A DNA stretch of 64,000 bases from Allobosea lathyri (GCF_900108245.1 NZ_FNUY01000001.1:372001-436000); one strand, 5' to 3'; positions 38,006 to 47,834 are shown, counted from the stretch's first letter. The notes: generated from the sequence alone by a model not told the origin. A program made the numbers and translations.

Positions 38006-38629
38006 CTAACCCCGCTTCAGCAAGAACACCGCCTGCGCGCCAAACAGGTTCCAGAACCACCAGGGCGCGCTGACGCCGACCCGGCCGCCGGCGGCGTCGA
38101 GCGCGACCGCCCGCTCCTTGACCGCGCCGACCGTGTCGCAGAGCACGACGAAGTCCCGGATCGTGCAGAAATGGATGTTGGGCGTGTCCCACCAGGCATA
38201 GGGCAGGGAGTCCGTCACCGGCATGCGGCCCTTGAAGAACACCTGCGTGCGCATGCGCCAATGCCCGAAATTCGGGAAGGAGATGATGGCGCGCCGGCCG
38301 ATCCGCAGCATGTGCTCCAGCACGAGGCGGGGATTGCGCGTCGCCTGGATCGTCTGGGACAGGATGACATAGTCGAAGGAATCGTCCGGATAATCAGCGA
38401 GGTCGGTGTCGGCGTCGCCCTGGATCACCGACAGTCCCCGCGCGACGCAGCCTGCAACGCCCTCGCGCGACAATTCGATGCCGCGCGCATCGACGCCGCG
38501 CGTCTCGGACAGGAGCGCGAGCAGGGCGCCGTCGCCGCAGCCGACATCGAGCACGCGCGAGCCCGGCGTTACCATCTCGGCGACGAGCTTCAGGTCGATG
38601 CGGTTGGTCTGGAGTTCGATCAGGGCCAT
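38006..38629 (-). CDS. metW: Methionine biosynthesis protein MetW
   Basis: A 207-residue class I methyltransferase-fold protein. The SAM-type loop is VLDVGCGDGALLALL and the MetW-specific segments are LSQTIQATRNP, ISFPNFGHWRMR and the late WWFWNLFGAQAVFLL. MetW works with MetX in homoserine acylation. It follows metX on the same strand, with a family D repeat between them. A second Met three codons upstream (38638) is possible. Confidence 0.94.
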   Translation of the reverse strand: MALIELQTNRIDLKLVAEMVTPGSRVLDVGCGDGALLALLSETRGVDARGIELSREGVAGCVARGLSVIQGDADTDLADYPDDSFDYVILSQTIQATRNPRLVLEHMLRIGRRAIISFPNFGHWRMRTQVFFKGRMPVTDSLPYAWWDTPNIHFCTIRDFVVLCDTVGAVKERAVALDAAGGRVGVSAPWWFWNLFGAQAVFLLKRG

Positions 38630-38643
38630 GATATGCAAACCTT

Positions 38644-38775
38644 GTCATTCCGGGGCTTCGCGCAGCGAAGAACCCGGAACCCACGACGGGGCTCCGCACG
38701 GGAAAACGCCTGTTTGATAGGGCTCGCCTGGTCGTGGGTTCCGGGTTCGACCCTTCGGGTCGCCCCGGAATGACA
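38644..38775. repeat. Intergenic inverted repeat, family D
   Basis: The outer arms TGTCATTCCGGGG (38644-38656) and CCCCGGAATGACA (38763-38775) are perfect. The inner arms AACCCGGAACCCACGAC (38671-38687) and its exact complement at 38731-38747 give 17 bp more. It lies between metX and metW. Confidence 0.9.
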
Positions 38776-38789
38776 GGAGAGGTTCCTCA

Positions 38790-39962
38790 TCAAATCCCCC
38801 GCGCCCGTGCCGCTGCGCCGATGAAGCCGCGCGTCGTGGCGAACAGATTGGGCTCTTCCAGCAAGAAGGCATCGTGGCCCTTGTCGCTTTCGAGCTCGAC
38901 GAAGGAGACGGAAGCGCCGGCTGCGTTCAGAGCATGCACGATGGCGCGCGAATCCGCGGTCGGAAACAGCCAGTCCGAGGTGAAGGACGCCACGCAGAAG
39001 CGCGTCTTCGTGCCCGCGAAGGCCTTTGCCAGCACGCCGCCATGGTCGTCGGCGAGGTCGAAATAGTCCATCGCGCGCGTGACATAGAGATAGGAATTGG
39101 CGTCGAAGCGCTCGACGAAGCTGACGCCCTGATGGCGCAGATAGCTCTCGACCTGGAAATCCGCATCAAAGGAGAAGGTCGGCGCTTCCCGGTCCTGCAG
39201 CTTACGACCGAATTTCCGGTGCAGCGCCGGTTCCGAGAGATAGGTGATGTGCGCGCCCATGCGCGCGACGGAAAGCCCTTTGGACGGTCGCGTGCCCTCT
39301 TCGAGATAGCGTCCGCCGCGCCAGTCTGGATCGGCCATCACAGCCTGCCGGCCGACCTCGTGAAAGGCGATGTTCTGGGCCGAATGCTTGGCCGCGGTCG
39401 CCAGCGGCAAGGCCGAGAACACGCGTTCGGGATAGCTGGCCGCCCATTGCAGCACCTGCATCCCGCCCATGGAGCCGCCGGCAACGCAAAACAGCGTCTC
39501 GATGCCGAGCGAGTCGACCAGCGCGGCCTGCGCCCGCACCATGTCGCGGATCGTCACCATCGGAAAGGCGAGCCCCCAGGGCTGGCCCGTCTCGGGATTG
39601 GTCGAGGCCGGTCCCGTCGTGCCGGTGCAGCCGCCCACGACATTCGCGCAGATCACGAAGAAGCGCTCGGTGTCGATCGGCTTGCCCGGCCCGATCATCG
39701 CCGTCCACCAGCCGCCCTTGCCGGTCACGGGGTTGCGGCTGGCGACATGCTGGTCGCCCGTCAGCGCATGGCAGACCAGCACGGCGTTCGACCGGGACGC
39801 ATTCAATTCGCCATAAGTCTGGTAGGCGATCTGCCAATGGCCGAGCGACACGCCGCAATCCATCAGCAGCGGTGTCGCCGGACCAAAGCGCGCCACCGGG
39901 CTGGAGGGCTCGTTGGCCTCTTTCAGCGGGTCTGCAAGGCTGTGGCTAAAATCGCTCATCAT
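38790..39962 (-). CDS. metX: Homoserine O-acetyltransferase MetX
   Basis: A 390-residue alpha/beta hydrolase-fold acyltransferase. The nucleophile Ser164 is in [14 protein letters not shown], with [14 protein letters not shown] for the oxyanion region and the catalytic Asp and His in [10 protein letters not shown] and [11 protein letters not shown]. It acylates homoserine in the first committed step to methionine. metX-metW is a conserved pair. I looked for a SAM-II riboswitch in the leader and did not see one; TTGACA at 40051-40046 may be a -35 box. Confidence 0.95.
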   Translation of the reverse strand: MMSDFSHSLADPLKEANEPSSPVARFGPATPLLMDCGVSLGHWQIAYQTYGELNASRSNAVLVCHALTGDQHVASRNPVTGKGGWWTAMIGPGKPIDTERFFVICANVVGGCTGTTGPASTNPETGQPWGLAFPMVTIRDMVRAQAALVDSLGIETLFCVAGGSMGGMQVLQWAASYPERVFSALPLATAAKHSAQNIAFHEVGRQAVMADPDWRGGRYLEEGTRPSKGLSVARMGAHITYLSEPALHRKFGRKLQDREAPTFSFDADFQVESYLRHQGVSFVERFDANSYLYVTRAMDYFDLADDHGGVLAKAFAGTKTRFCVASFTSDWLFPTADSRAIVHALNAAGASVSFVELESDKGHDAFLLEEPNLFATTRGFIGAAARARGI

Positions 39963-40118
39963 CGTCCGCTTTGACAGGATGATTTGTCTTGCCGGTCGGC
40001 TTGTTCGAAAGATCGAACTCTAGCGATGCCGTGACGCAAGCGCGCTGTCAACGCGCGGATGCGCGAGACGGCTTTGCCAAGGGCCGAAGGGAGCGCTAAG
40101 AAACTTGACGACTCCCTA

Positions 40119-40238
40119 AGCCCTCATCCTGAGGTAGCCGCGGAACGCGGCGTCTCGAAGGATGATCCAGCGGGTTCGAGAACCTCCTGGAGCATCCTTC
40201 GAGACGCAGCCTTTCGGCTGCTCCTCAGGATGAGGGCT
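40119..40238. repeat. Complete intergenic inverted repeat, family A
   Basis: The outer arms AGCCCTCATCCTGAGG (40119-40134) and CCTCAGGATGAGGGCT (40223-40238) are perfect 16-bp complements. The inner arms CGTCTCGAAGGATG (40151-40164) and CATCCTTCGAGACG (40193-40206) are perfect 14-bp complements. It lies between the divergent metX and chorismate mutase genes. The rest of 39963-40270 shows no gene. Confidence 0.92.
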
Positions 40239-40270
40239 GATGCAAGTTTGGCCAAAGATCCGTCTCCATC

Positions 40271-41107
40271 ATGACCGAAGCCGCTCCGACCACCCTTGCC
40301 GATCTCCGCAGCGAAATCGATCGCATCGACAGCGAGATGCACGCGCTGCTGATGGAGCGGTCCTCGATCATCGAAACGCTGATCGCGGTGAAGAAGACGC
40401 AAGTGTCGGGCTCGGCCTTCCGGCCGGGCCGCGAGGCCGATATGATGAAGCGCTTGGCCCTGCGCCATAAAGGCCTCCTGCCGCTCGACACGATCGAGGG
40501 CATCTGGCGCATCATCATCGCGACCTTCACCTTCGTGCAGGCGAATTATTCGGTTCATGCCGATGTTTCGGGCGGCGACGCGGCGATGCGCGATTCCGCC
40601 CGCTTCCATTTCGGCTTCACAGTCCCCTTCGTCACACATGAGGATGCGCGCGCCGTGATCCGGGCCGTGGCGGATTCGGCGGGTGATCTCGGCATTTTCC
40701 GCATGGATCAGGGCGCCAGCGCCGGCATCTGGTGGCGCGACCTGATTGGCGTTGAGCGGCCCAAGATCATCGCGCGCCTGCCCTTCATCGAGCGGCCCGA
40801 CCATCCGGCGGGAACTCCGGTCTATTGCATAGCCAAGCCGCTGGCCGACGCCGCCGTCCGCGAGATCGTGCTTTATGCCGCGCGCGTCGAGCGCTGGTCG
40901 GAAGCCTTGCGCTCCGGCCTCGCGCAGCATCTGGCCGAAGTCTCCGCCAGCGCCGCCGATGGCTCGCATCTCTCGCTGCTGGTCGCCGCGTCCGGAGAGG
41001 TCGACCACAGCGTCATCCGCAAGGCGCTGGAGCCGGCAGGGCTCAGCGACTTCTCCGAGATCGGCAGCCACGCCGCCCGCTTCGCCGTCAAATCCGCCCG
41101 TTCGTGA
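40271..41107 (+). CDS. Chorismate mutase, AroQ type with C-terminal extension
   Basis: A 278-residue protein. Its N-terminal AroQ helical domain at about residues 8-90 (LADLRSEIDRIDSEMHALLM with the typical Arg, then FRPGREADMMKRL) converts chorismate to prephenate. The remaining 190 residues resemble the extension seen in alphaproteobacterial chorismate mutases; it is not a prephenate dehydratase or dehydrogenase. It heads the chorismate mutase-hisC-tyrC group, the route to tyrosine and phenylalanine. Confidence 0.9.
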   Translation: MTEAAPTTLADLRSEIDRIDSEMHALLMERSSIIETLIAVKKTQVSGSAFRPGREADMMKRLALRHKGLLPLDTIEGIWRIIIATFTFVQANYSVHADVSGGDAAMRDSARFHFGFTVPFVTHEDARAVIRAVADSAGDLGIFRMDQGASAGIWWRDLIGVERPKIIARLPFIERPDHPAGTPVYCIAKPLADAAVREIVLYAARVERWSEALRSGLAQHLAEVSASAADGSHLSLLVAASGEVDHSVIRKALEPAGLSDFSEIGSHAARFAVKSARS

Positions 41108-41138
41108 ACTGATCCATGATGCCCTCCTGAACCTCCTC

Positions 41139-41235
41139 GTCATCCCGGACGCAGCGAAGCGGAGATCCGGGATCCATCGTAGAGTGCCGAGCCCTCCGAT
41201 GGATCCCGGGTCGACCTTTGGTCGCCCAGGACGAC
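41139..41235. repeat. Intergenic inverted repeat, family B
   Basis: Begins CGTCATCCCGGAC (from 41138). The inner arms CCGGGATCCATC (41167-41178) and GATGGATCCCGG (41198-41209) are perfect 12-bp complements. The right outer arm is eroded (GCCCAGGACGACGG). It lies between chorismate mutase and hisC in the same transcription direction. Confidence 0.88.
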
Positions 41236-41268
41236 GGCGAGGCAAACGAAACTGAAAGCGCGACTGCC

Positions 41269-42375
41269 ATGGCCACTGCTTCCCGCCCCGTGCCCCGTCC
41301 CGGCGTCCTCGATATCGAGGCCTATGTTCCCGGAAAATCGGCCGCGCCTGCCGGCGTGAAGCTGCATAAGCTCTCCTCCAACGAGACACCGCTGGGGCCG
41401 AGCCCGAAGGCGGTCGCCGCCTATGGCGCGCTTTCCGGCAAGCTCGAACTCTACCCCGACGGCTCTGCCACCAAGCTGCGCGAGGCGATCGCTGGTCGCT
41501 ATGGTCTCGACGCCAGCCGCATTCTCTGCGGCACCGGCTCGGACGAATTGCTCCAGCTCATCACCAAGGCCTATCTCGGCGATGGCGATGAGGGTGTTTT
41601 CACCGAGCACGGCTTCCTCGTCTATCGCATCGCGATCCTCGCTGCCGGCGGCAAGCCCGTCGTCGTCAAGGAGAAGAACTTCACGGCCGATGTCGATGCC
41701 ATCCTTGCCGCGGTGACTGCTAGGACGAAAATCGTCTTCCTCGCGAACCCCAACAACCCGACCGGCACCTATCTGCCCTTCGACGAGGTCAAGCGGCTGC
41801 AGGCCGGCCTGCCGTCGAACGTGTTGCTGGTTCTCGATGCAGCCTATGCCGAATATGTCCGTCGCAACGACTATGCCTCGGGGCTCGAACTCGTCGCCGA
41901 GAGCGAGAACGTCGTGATGACGCGGACCTTCTCGAAGATCTACGGCCTCGCCAATCTGCGCCTGGGCTGGCTCTACGGGCCGGCCCATATCGTCGACGCG
42001 CTGGAACGCATCCGCGGGCCCTTCAACGTCAACGGCGCCGCCATCGAGGCCGGCACGGCGGCGATCGCCGACGAGGCCCATGTCGCGGCCGCTATCGAGC
42101 ACAATGACAAATGGCTGGCCTGGACGACGGCGGAGCTGGGGAAGCTCGGCCTCACCGTCACGCCCTCGGTCGGAAACTTCATCCTGATCCACTTCCCGCA
42201 GACGTCGGACAAGTCGGCGAAGCAGGCCGATGCGTTCCTGACGCAGCGTGGGCTGATCCTGCGCGCTGTCGGCGCCTACGGGCTGCCTGACTGCCTGCGC
42301 CTGACGATCGGTTCCGAGGAGGCAAACCGCCTCGTCGTCGCCGCGCTCGCCGAATTCCTCGCGGGCAAGGCATGA
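41269..42375 (+). CDS. hisC: Histidinol-phosphate / aromatic aminotransferase HisC
   Basis: A 368-residue class II PLP aminotransferase. [10 protein letters not shown] at the start, [22 protein letters not shown], the Asp in [11 protein letters not shown] and the PLP lysine in [17 protein letters not shown]. HisC converts histidinol phosphate; between chorismate mutase and tyrC it may also transaminate prephenate or phenylpyruvate. Met at 41269 is preferred over an upstream frame running into the repeat. Stop overlaps the tyrC start by ATGA. Confidence 0.92.
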   Translation: MATASRPVPRPGVLDIEAYVPGKSAAPAGVKLHKLSSNETPLGPSPKAVAAYGALSGKLELYPDGSATKLREAIAGRYGLDASRILCGTGSDELLQLITKAYLGDGDEGVFTEHGFLVYRIAILAAGGKPVVVKEKNFTADVDAILAAVTARTKIVFLANPNNPTGTYLPFDEVKRLQAGLPSNVLLVLDAAYAEYVRRNDYASGLELVAESENVVMTRTFSKIYGLANLRLGWLYGPAHIVDALERIRGPFNVNGAAIEAGTAAIADEAHVAAAIEHNDKWLAWTTAELGKLGLTVTPSVGNFILIHFPQTSDKSAKQADAFLTQRGLILRAVGAYGLPDCLRLTIGSEEANRLVVAALAEFLAGKA

Positions 42376-43319
42376 CAACGCCAGCCGAGAGCTTTGCACC
42401 GCGTCGCGCCGAACCGATCTTCGCGCGCCTCGCGATCATCGGCATCGGCCTGATCGGCTCGTCGATCGCGCATGCCGCCAAGGACCTCAACCTTGCGGGC
42501 CGTATCGTGCTGTTCGACCGGGACGAGGCGGTGCGTGCCCGCGCTCGCGAGCTCGGCCTCGGTCACGAGATCGCGGAGACGGCGCGCGATGCCGTCCGCG
42601 ATGCCGACCATATCATTCTCTGCGTGCCCGTCGGAGCCTGTGGCGCGGTCGCAGCCGAGATCGCGTCTGAGCTGAAGCCCGGCGCGATCATGTCCGATGT
42701 CGGCTCGGTCAAGAATGCGGTCGTCGAGGCTGTCGCGCCGCATCTGCCCGAGGGCGTGCATTTCGTGCCGGCCCATCCGGTCGCCGGCACCGAGAACTCC
42801 GGCCCCGATGCCGGCTTCCCGAGCCTGTTCCTCAACCGCTGGTGCATCCTGACGCCGCCTGAGGGCACCGACGAGGCCGCGATCGCGCGGACGCGGCAAC
42901 TCTGGGAGGGGATGGGCGCGATCGTCGAGATCATGACCGCCCCGCACCATGATCTCGTGCTTGCCGTCACCAGCCATCTGCCGCATCTGATCGCCTACAA
43001 CATCGTCGGCACCGCCGAGGATCTGGCGGCCGTGACGCAGTCCGAGGTGATCAAGTTTTCCGCGGGCGGTTTTCGCGACTTCACCCGCATCGCTGCCTCC
43101 GACCCGACGATGTGGCGCGATGTCTTCCTGCACAACAAGGATGCGGTGCTGGAGATGCTCGGCCGTTTCAGCGAGGACCTTTCGGTGCTGACGCGAGCGA
43201 TACGCTACGGCGACGGCGAGACGCTGCACAAGCACTTCACCCGCACCCGCGCCATCCGCCGCGGCATCGTCGCGCTCGGCCAGGAAAAGCCCGAGACGGA
43301 AAAATTGCGCAAGGACTGA
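42372..43319 (+). CDS. tyrC: Prephenate/arogenate dehydrogenase (TyrC type)
   Basis: A 315-residue NAD(P)-dependent dehydrogenase. The Rossmann start is [18 protein letters not shown] near residues 17-34, with [30 protein letters not shown] and the catalytic His region [13 protein letters not shown]. It oxidatively decarboxylates prephenate or arogenate toward tyrosine. It overlaps hisC by 4 bases, so translation is coupled. The cyclohexadienyl specificity is not decided by sequence. Confidence 0.93.
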   Translation: MTTPAESFAPRRAEPIFARLAIIGIGLIGSSIAHAAKDLNLAGRIVLFDRDEAVRARARELGLGHEIAETARDAVRDADHIILCVPVGACGAVAAEIASELKPGAIMSDVGSVKNAVVEAVAPHLPEGVHFVPAHPVAGTENSGPDAGFPSLFLNRWCILTPPEGTDEAAIARTRQLWEGMGAIVEIMTAPHHDLVLAVTSHLPHLIAYNIVGTAEDLAAVTQSEVIKFSAGGFRDFTRIAASDPTMWRDVFLHNKDAVLEMLGRFSEDLSVLTRAIRYGDGETLHKHFTRTRAIRRGIVALGQEKPETEKLRKD

Positions 43320-43412
43320 GCGGCGGGAAGTAGTGAGCCGCGGAGTTGGGCCCGGCGATTTCGAGCGAAATCGCCGAAAAGCCGGCACCGTCTCTCAATC
43401 TGAGCGTTGAGG

Positions 43413-43462
43413 CCAGGATTTTTGTGAAAAGCCGGTTCCGACTTTTTCGCATCCTGCTCCAG
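43413..43462. repeat. Intergenic repeat of the GGAACCGGCTTTT type, family F
   Basis: The minus strand reads GCGAAAAAGTCGGAACCGGC then TTTTCACAAA. This resembles a short dispersed element common in intergenic DNA of Hyphomicrobiales. Single copy in the window, so the family is judged from memory. It lies just before the tRNA gene. Confidence 0.45.
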
Positions 43463-43508
43463 CCTCGCCTTGCCAAGAATCGGCCATGCTGGTACAGCCC
43501 CACCCGTC

Positions 43509-43584
43509 GCCGCAATAGCTCAGCTGGTAGAGCACCTCATTCGTAATGAGGGGGTCGGGGGTTCGAATCCCTCTTGCGGCACCA
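43509..43584 (+). tRNA. tRNA-Thr (anticodon CGU)
   Basis: A full cloverleaf of 76 bases including an encoded CCA. Acceptor GCCGCAA/TTGCGGC, D-stem GCTC/GAGC, anticodon stem CCTCA/TGAGG with loop TTCGTAA (anticodon CGT), 5-base variable loop, T-arm GGGGG-TTCGAAT-CCCTC with one G-U pair. A tyrosine integrase remnant starts 78 bases downstream, so the 3' end is a likely attachment site. Confidence 0.97.
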
Positions 43585-43661
43585 TCCAACCTGTTGAGGT
43601 TGTCGATTTTACTCGCTAATTTCGACCTGAAGCCGCTCCTTGGTACAAAAGGGCGGTACAC

Positions 43662-44462
43662 ATGGCCTTGCGAATGGCGAAGCTAGAACGAGACCCCAAG
43701 ACCGGAAACTGGCGAGCCCGTAAGGTGATTCCTACGGACTGCCGGGTCGAATTCGGCAAGCGAGAAGAGAAACCCATCTGGCCCGCGAAGCTCTCTGAAG
43801 GAGAAGCTCGGGAACAGTTCGGGATCTGCTGGCAGCCACGGAGGGGCGCACTGAAGCGATCCGTCAGCGCAAGGCATTCCCTGTTATCTCAGAGCTGACG
43901 GACTTCCATACCGATCGGCTGGCTCGTCTCTGGCACGCCCATCTCCTTCAGGAGGATGAGGACCTGCGCAGTGATGGCCTGTCCGACAGTGGGTTTCGGA
44001 AACACGGCGAGACGCTCCAAGGCGCGGACGCTGTCAGCGGCTACGATGTCGCTCGTGGCAATGCCGCGCTCCTTCAGCCAGAGATTGGCGACTTCATTCG
44101 CGCTTTCGGTTTCGAGGTCGATTCCGGCTCGCCGCAGTATCGGAAGCTCTCCCTGCGGTTCCTGAAGGAATACCGGCTGGCGACGAAAGGGGCCGTGGCG
44201 AGGCAAGAGGGGGAGATTGTCGAGACCCCGAGGGGCCCTGAAGAGGTCGAGCTTCTCACAACCACGGAACTTTTCAGGCGTTTCGAGGAGGCGAAGAAGG
44301 GGCGGCTGGCTGATGTCACCCTGCGGGGTTACGGCCGGAAACTGGCGTCGTTCGCGGAGTTCGTGAAGGGGAGGGACGCGCGGTCCCTGACAGATGACGA
44401 CGTGTATGCATGGGCCGCCCATCGCGAGAAGGAAGACAAGATCAAGCGCCGTCGACAGGCCC
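43662..44462 (+). pseudogene. Tyrosine integrase, frameshifted and truncated
   Basis: The first frame (43662 onward) reads MALRMAKLERDPKTGNWRAR then KVIPTDCR, the N-terminus of phage-type integrases. Near 43820 the family reading moves to another frame: LLAATEGRTEAIRQRKAFPV and on without a stop through LTTTELFRRFEEAKKGRLAD and TLRGYGRKLASFAEFVKGRD, the SAM-like core-binding domain. One lost base explains the shift. Coding ends near 44460, where autotransporter sequence begins, so the whole catalytic domain (R-H-R-Y) is gone. It stands behind tRNA-Thr as island integrases do, and must be inactive. Confidence 0.88.
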
Positions 44463-45444
44463 GACTGTCCTGGGCCCGATCTACCAGCCCGGAGCGCCTG
44501 TCTACGAGGCCTATGGCCAGGTTCTGCAGAGCCTGAACGAGCTGCAGACCCTGCGTCAGCGCGTCGGCGAGCGCTTCGAAGGCCGGACAGACCACACGTC
44601 GAACGCGGCGGGCCGTGCCATCTGGGCTCGCATCGATGGAGCTCATAGCCGCGTCACGCCGAACTTCTCGACGACCGGCAAGAGCTACATGATCGATAGC
44701 TGGCGCCTGCAGGCAGGCGCCGACGGGCAGGTCTTCGCGAGCGATGCCGGCACGCTGGTCGGGGGTGTCTCGCTGCATCATGGCGAAGCGCTGGCCGATA
44801 TCTCCTCGGTCTTCGGGCGTGGCAAGATCAAGGCCGCGGGCAGCGGCTTCGGCGGGGCGCTGACATGGTATGGTGCGTCGGGCTTCTATGCCGACGCACA
44901 GACCAAGCTCAGCTGGTTTGATAGCGATCTGTCCTCAACAACGGCCGGGCGTCAGCTCGCCAAGGGCAAGGCCGGCTTCGGCTACGCGCTGGGGCTCGAA
45001 TTGGGGCAGCGCTTCGCGCTGTCAGGCGCATGGTCTCTGACGCCGCAGGCGCAGCTGACCTATTCACATGTCGATGCCGACCGCTTCATCGACCCGTTCG
45101 GCGCCCGTGTCGCCCTGGGTGACGGCGACAGCCTGCGCGGACGGCTCGGCCTGTCCGCTGACTATCGGCAGAGCTGGCGCGACAATGCGGGGCAACAAGT
45201 CAACGCCTCGCTCTACGGCATCGCCAACCTGCACTACGAATTCCTCGGCGGGACGACGGCAACGGTCGCCGGCACGCCCTTGACCAGCCGCGGAGAACGG
45301 CTCTGGGGCGGGCTCGGCCTCGGCGCCAAATACGAATGGGGCCGCTATGCGCTCTATGGCGAGGTCGAGGCCCAGACCAGCCTGGCCCATTTCGCCGACA
45401 GCCATAGCGTCACCGGGCGGGCCGGCCTGCGCGTCGGTTGGTAA
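44463..45444 (+). pseudogene. Autotransporter beta-barrel domain, 5'-truncated
   Basis: From GPIYQPGAPVYEAYGQVLQS onward this is the linker and 12-strand barrel of a type Va autotransporter, with pertactin-like features (WARIDGAHSRVTPN, MIDSWRLQAGADGQVF) and a C-terminal aromatic end RAGLRVGW as required for outer-membrane insertion. The passenger and signal peptide are missing. The upstream 50 bases belong to the integrase remnant in another frame. An open frame starts at 44410 (ATG) but would give a barrel with no signal peptide. A passenger-like remnant lies 8 kb away at 53.4 kb. Confidence 0.85.
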
Positions 45445-45510
45445 GAAATCAACCAATGTCTCGTTCGGCCCAAAGTGGCCGTCCGAGACTGAGAACGTAC
45501 ACAGGTCGGA

Positions 45511-45552
45511 ATGCGCCACAATCAGTCATTGGAGCGCGCCCCGGAAGCGGAC
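45511..45552 (+). repeat. Degenerate 42-bp block after the barrel remnant
   Basis: Starts ATGCGCCA and ends CCGGAAGCGGAC with 22 bases between. A block of the same length with identical ends lies at 54089-54130, after the passenger remnant. The middles are only weakly similar. No gene is seen in 45445-45595. Confidence 0.4.
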
Positions 45553-45595
45553 GTGCGTGGGGCCAAAATCGTGGCTGTTGTGATAGGGATCGACT

Positions 45596-46678
45596 TCACG
45601 GCAGATCAATAATCTCAATCCAGTTCGGATTCTTGCCAAGCCCGATCCGCTGGAGTTCCTTCAGCGCGCCAGTTTCCGGGTCGATGGCGTAGAGCGTCGC
45701 CGAATTCGACTTCTGGCCGACCGCGACGAGGAAGCGACCGCGCGGATCGATGTTGAAGCCGCGCGGCTGGGTTTCCGTTGCGAAATTGCCCGCGGGCGTC
45801 AGGGCGCCCGTCTCGCCGTCGACCTTGAAGGCGGCGATCGTGTTCGAAGTGCGCTCCGACGCATAGAGGAAGCGCCCATCCGGCGATATGCGGATTTCGG
45901 CGCTGGCCGGCGCGCCGCCGCTGAAACCTGGCGGCACGATGCTCACACTGCCGAGCAGTGAGAGCGTTCCCTTGGCCGGATCGAAACGGTGGCTGTCGAG
46001 CGTGCCGTCGAGTTCGTTGACCAGATAGAGAAACCGGTCGTTCGGGTGGAAGACGAAGTGGCGGGGCCCGGCTCCGGCCTTGGTTTCGATGAAGGCTGGC
46101 TCGTTGGGCGCAACCTTCCCAGTCGCGGCGTCGAAGCGGTATTGCAGCAGGATGTCGCCGCCGAGATTGCTGGCGAAGAGATGCCGGTTCGAGCGATCCG
46201 TCAGGATCGCGTGGGCGTGCTTGCGCGTCTCCAGCACCTGAACCGGCTCGCCTTGCACGAAACCCTGCGGGCCGATCGGATTGATCGCGATCTTGTGGCC
46301 GGTATAGGAGGCGCTGAGCAGGAAGCGGCCGGTCCGGTCGGTCGCGACATAGGCCATGTTGTCCGGCAGCGGCACGGTCGAGAGCAGGTCGAGCTTGCCG
46401 CTTTGCTGATCGATGGCGAAGGAGCTGACCGAGAAGGGCTGCGAGCGCAGCGAGACATAGAGATGATGGCGGTCCGGCGAGATCGCCATCGGCATCGCGG
46501 TGCCGCTCACGGCGACCGTCTCGACCGGCTTCAACTGGCGTGACGATGCATCCAGTTCCAGCACGCTGATCTCGCGGCTGTCGGCATTCGAGACATAGAC
46601 GATGGTCTTCGCGGTTGCGGGCATGGCGCCCATGATGAGCGCAAGCAGCGTCGCCGCGCCAGTGTTCTTCCTCGGCAT
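45596..46678 (-). CDS. Lactonase family beta-propeller protein (6-phosphogluconolactonase-like)
   Basis: A 360-residue protein with an N-terminal signal peptide (MPRKNTGAATLLALIMGAMP, cleavage near ATA-KTI) and the seven-bladed propeller of the YbhE/Pgl lactonase family (TIVYVSNADSREISVLELDA, GPRHFVFHPNDRFLYLVNEL, DGRFLYASERTSN, RGFNIDPRGRFLVA). An exported lactonase next to 5-dehydro-4-deoxyglucarate dehydratase and a Tct transporter suggests opening of sugar-acid lactones in the periplasm. AGGGGG precedes the ATG at 46678. Confidence 0.88.
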   Translation of the reverse strand: MPRKNTGAATLLALIMGAMPATAKTIVYVSNADSREISVLELDASSRQLKPVETVAVSGTAMPMAISPDRHHLYVSLRSQPFSVSSFAIDQQSGKLDLLSTVPLPDNMAYVATDRTGRFLLSASYTGHKIAINPIGPQGFVQGEPVQVLETRKHAHAILTDRSNRHLFASNLGGDILLQYRFDAATGKVAPNEPAFIETKAGAGPRHFVFHPNDRFLYLVNELDGTLDSHRFDPAKGTLSLLGSVSIVPPGFSGGAPASAEIRISPDGRFLYASERTSNTIAAFKVDGETGALTPAGNFATETQPRGFNIDPRGRFLVAVGQKSNSATLYAIDPETGALKELQRIGLGKNPNWIEIIDLP

Positions 46679-46820
46679 GGTGTTCCCCCTGATGGTCTTT
46701 CGTCCGCCATGGCTGGCGCGTGACCTTGAGGGAGGATTATTCGGGGCCGGATCGACCACGGATAGCTCAAAGGGCGTATCGACCGATCCAATCGACGCAT
46801 CGTGGAACGGATTGCGCCGG

Positions 46821-46859
46821 CAAACGAAAACGCTGCCACACCGATAGGGTGCGGCAGCG
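46821..46859 (-). terminator. Rho-independent terminator after the kdgD-like gene
   Basis: On the minus strand CGCTGCCGCACC, loop CTATC, GGTGTGGCAGCG (one mismatch) followed by TTTTCGTTTG. It separates the dehydratase gene from the lactonase gene, so these may be separate transcripts. Confidence 0.85.
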
Positions 46860-46883
46860 TCGGGGACTTCGCGGAAGTGAGGC

Positions 46884-47834
46884 TCAGGCGGCGGCGCGCT
46901 CGCGCGTCGCGAACTCGCTCTTGTCGAGCTTTGCGACGAGGGCGGCCAGTTCGGCGATCTCGCTCTCGGTGAGATCTGTCAGCGGGGTCCGCACCGGGCC
47001 GGAATCGCGCCCGATCACCTTCATGCCGGCCTTGATGATCGAGACGGCATAACCGCGCTTACGGTTGCGGATCGCGATCAGCGGCAGGATGAAGTCGCGC
47101 AGGCCGGCCTGCACCATGTCGCGGTCGCGGCGGCGCACGGCGGCGTAGAACTTCGTCGAAAACTGCGGGACGAAGTTGAACACCGCCGAGGAATAGGTGG
47201 TCACGCCCATTTCGAGATAGGGCAGCGCAAAGGTCTCAGCCGTCGGCAGGCCGCCGATATAGGTCAGGCGATCGCCCATGCGCAGATGGATGCGCGTCAT
47301 CAGCTCGATGTCGCCGATGCCGTCCTTGTAGCCGACGAGGTTGGGATTGCGCTCGCAGAGCTTGGCCAGCGTCTCCTCGGTGATGATGGCGTTGTCGCGG
47401 TTGTAGACGATGACGCCGAGCTTGGTCGCCTTGCAGACCGCCTCGATATGGGCGGCGAGCCCCTCCTGCTCGGAGAAGACCAGATAGGGCGGCAGCAGCA
47501 GGATGCCGTCGGCGCCGGCCTGCTCGACGCCGGCCGCAAGTTCCGTCGCGATCTGTGTGCCGTAGCCGACGCCTGCGAGGACCGGTACGCGACCCCTCGT
47601 CTCCGCCACAGCCGTCGCCACCACCTTCACGACCTCGGCCGGCGAGAGCGAGAAGAACTCGCCCGTACCGCCGGCGGCGAAGAGGCCGGCGACCTCGTAG
47701 CCGCAGAGCCAGTCGAGATTGGAGCGGTAGCGCGCCTCGTCGAAGGCGTTGCCGGTCGTGAAGGGCGTGACGGGGAAGGACAGCAGGCCGTTGCCGATAT
47801 GCCGTGCCATCTCCTGCGGGGTCATCTTGCTCAT
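46884..47834 (-). CDS. kdgD: 5-dehydro-4-deoxyglucarate dehydratase
   Basis: A 316-residue class I aldolase-fold enzyme of the DapA superfamily. [11 protein letters not shown] at the start, [15 protein letters not shown] for the carboxylate-binding loop, [10 protein letters not shown] (Tyr) and the Schiff-base lysine in [15 protein letters not shown]. The sequence is of the KdgD group, which dehydrates and decarboxylates 5-keto-4-deoxyglucarate to 2-oxoglutarate semialdehyde in glucarate/galactarate breakdown. The preceding dehydratase and the semialdehyde dehydrogenase are not in the window. LysR and TctC genes lie upstream on the same strand. Confidence 0.92.
   Translation of the reverse strand: MSKMTPQEMARHIGNGLLSFPVTPFTTGNAFDEARYRSNLDWLCGYEVAGLFAAGGTGEFFSLSPAEVVKVVATAVAETRGRVPVLAGVGYGTQIATELAAGVEQAGADGILLLPPYLVFSEQEGLAAHIEAVCKATKLGVIVYNRDNAIITEETLAKLCERNPNLVGYKDGIGDIELMTRIHLRMGDRLTYIGGLPTAETFALPYLEMGVTTYSSAVFNFVPQFSTKFYAAVRRRDRDMVQAGLRDFILPLIAIRNRKRGYAVSIIKAGMKVIGRDSGPVRTPLTDLTESEIAELAALVAKLDKSEFATRERAAA

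Noticed and set aside
39963-40118. SAM riboswitch upstream of metX
   Set aside because: SAM-II elements are common before metX in this group, so I looked, but the conserved core was not seen in either half of the leader.
41139-41235. CRISPR-like repeat arrangement from the recurring intergenic repeats
   Set aside because: Copies are single, far apart and inverted rather than short, direct and regularly spaced; no cas genes are present.
44410-45444. Intact autotransporter gene starting at the ATG at 44410
   Set aside because: The first 17-20 codons are an off-frame reading of the integrase remnant and there is no signal peptide or passenger, so export is not possible.
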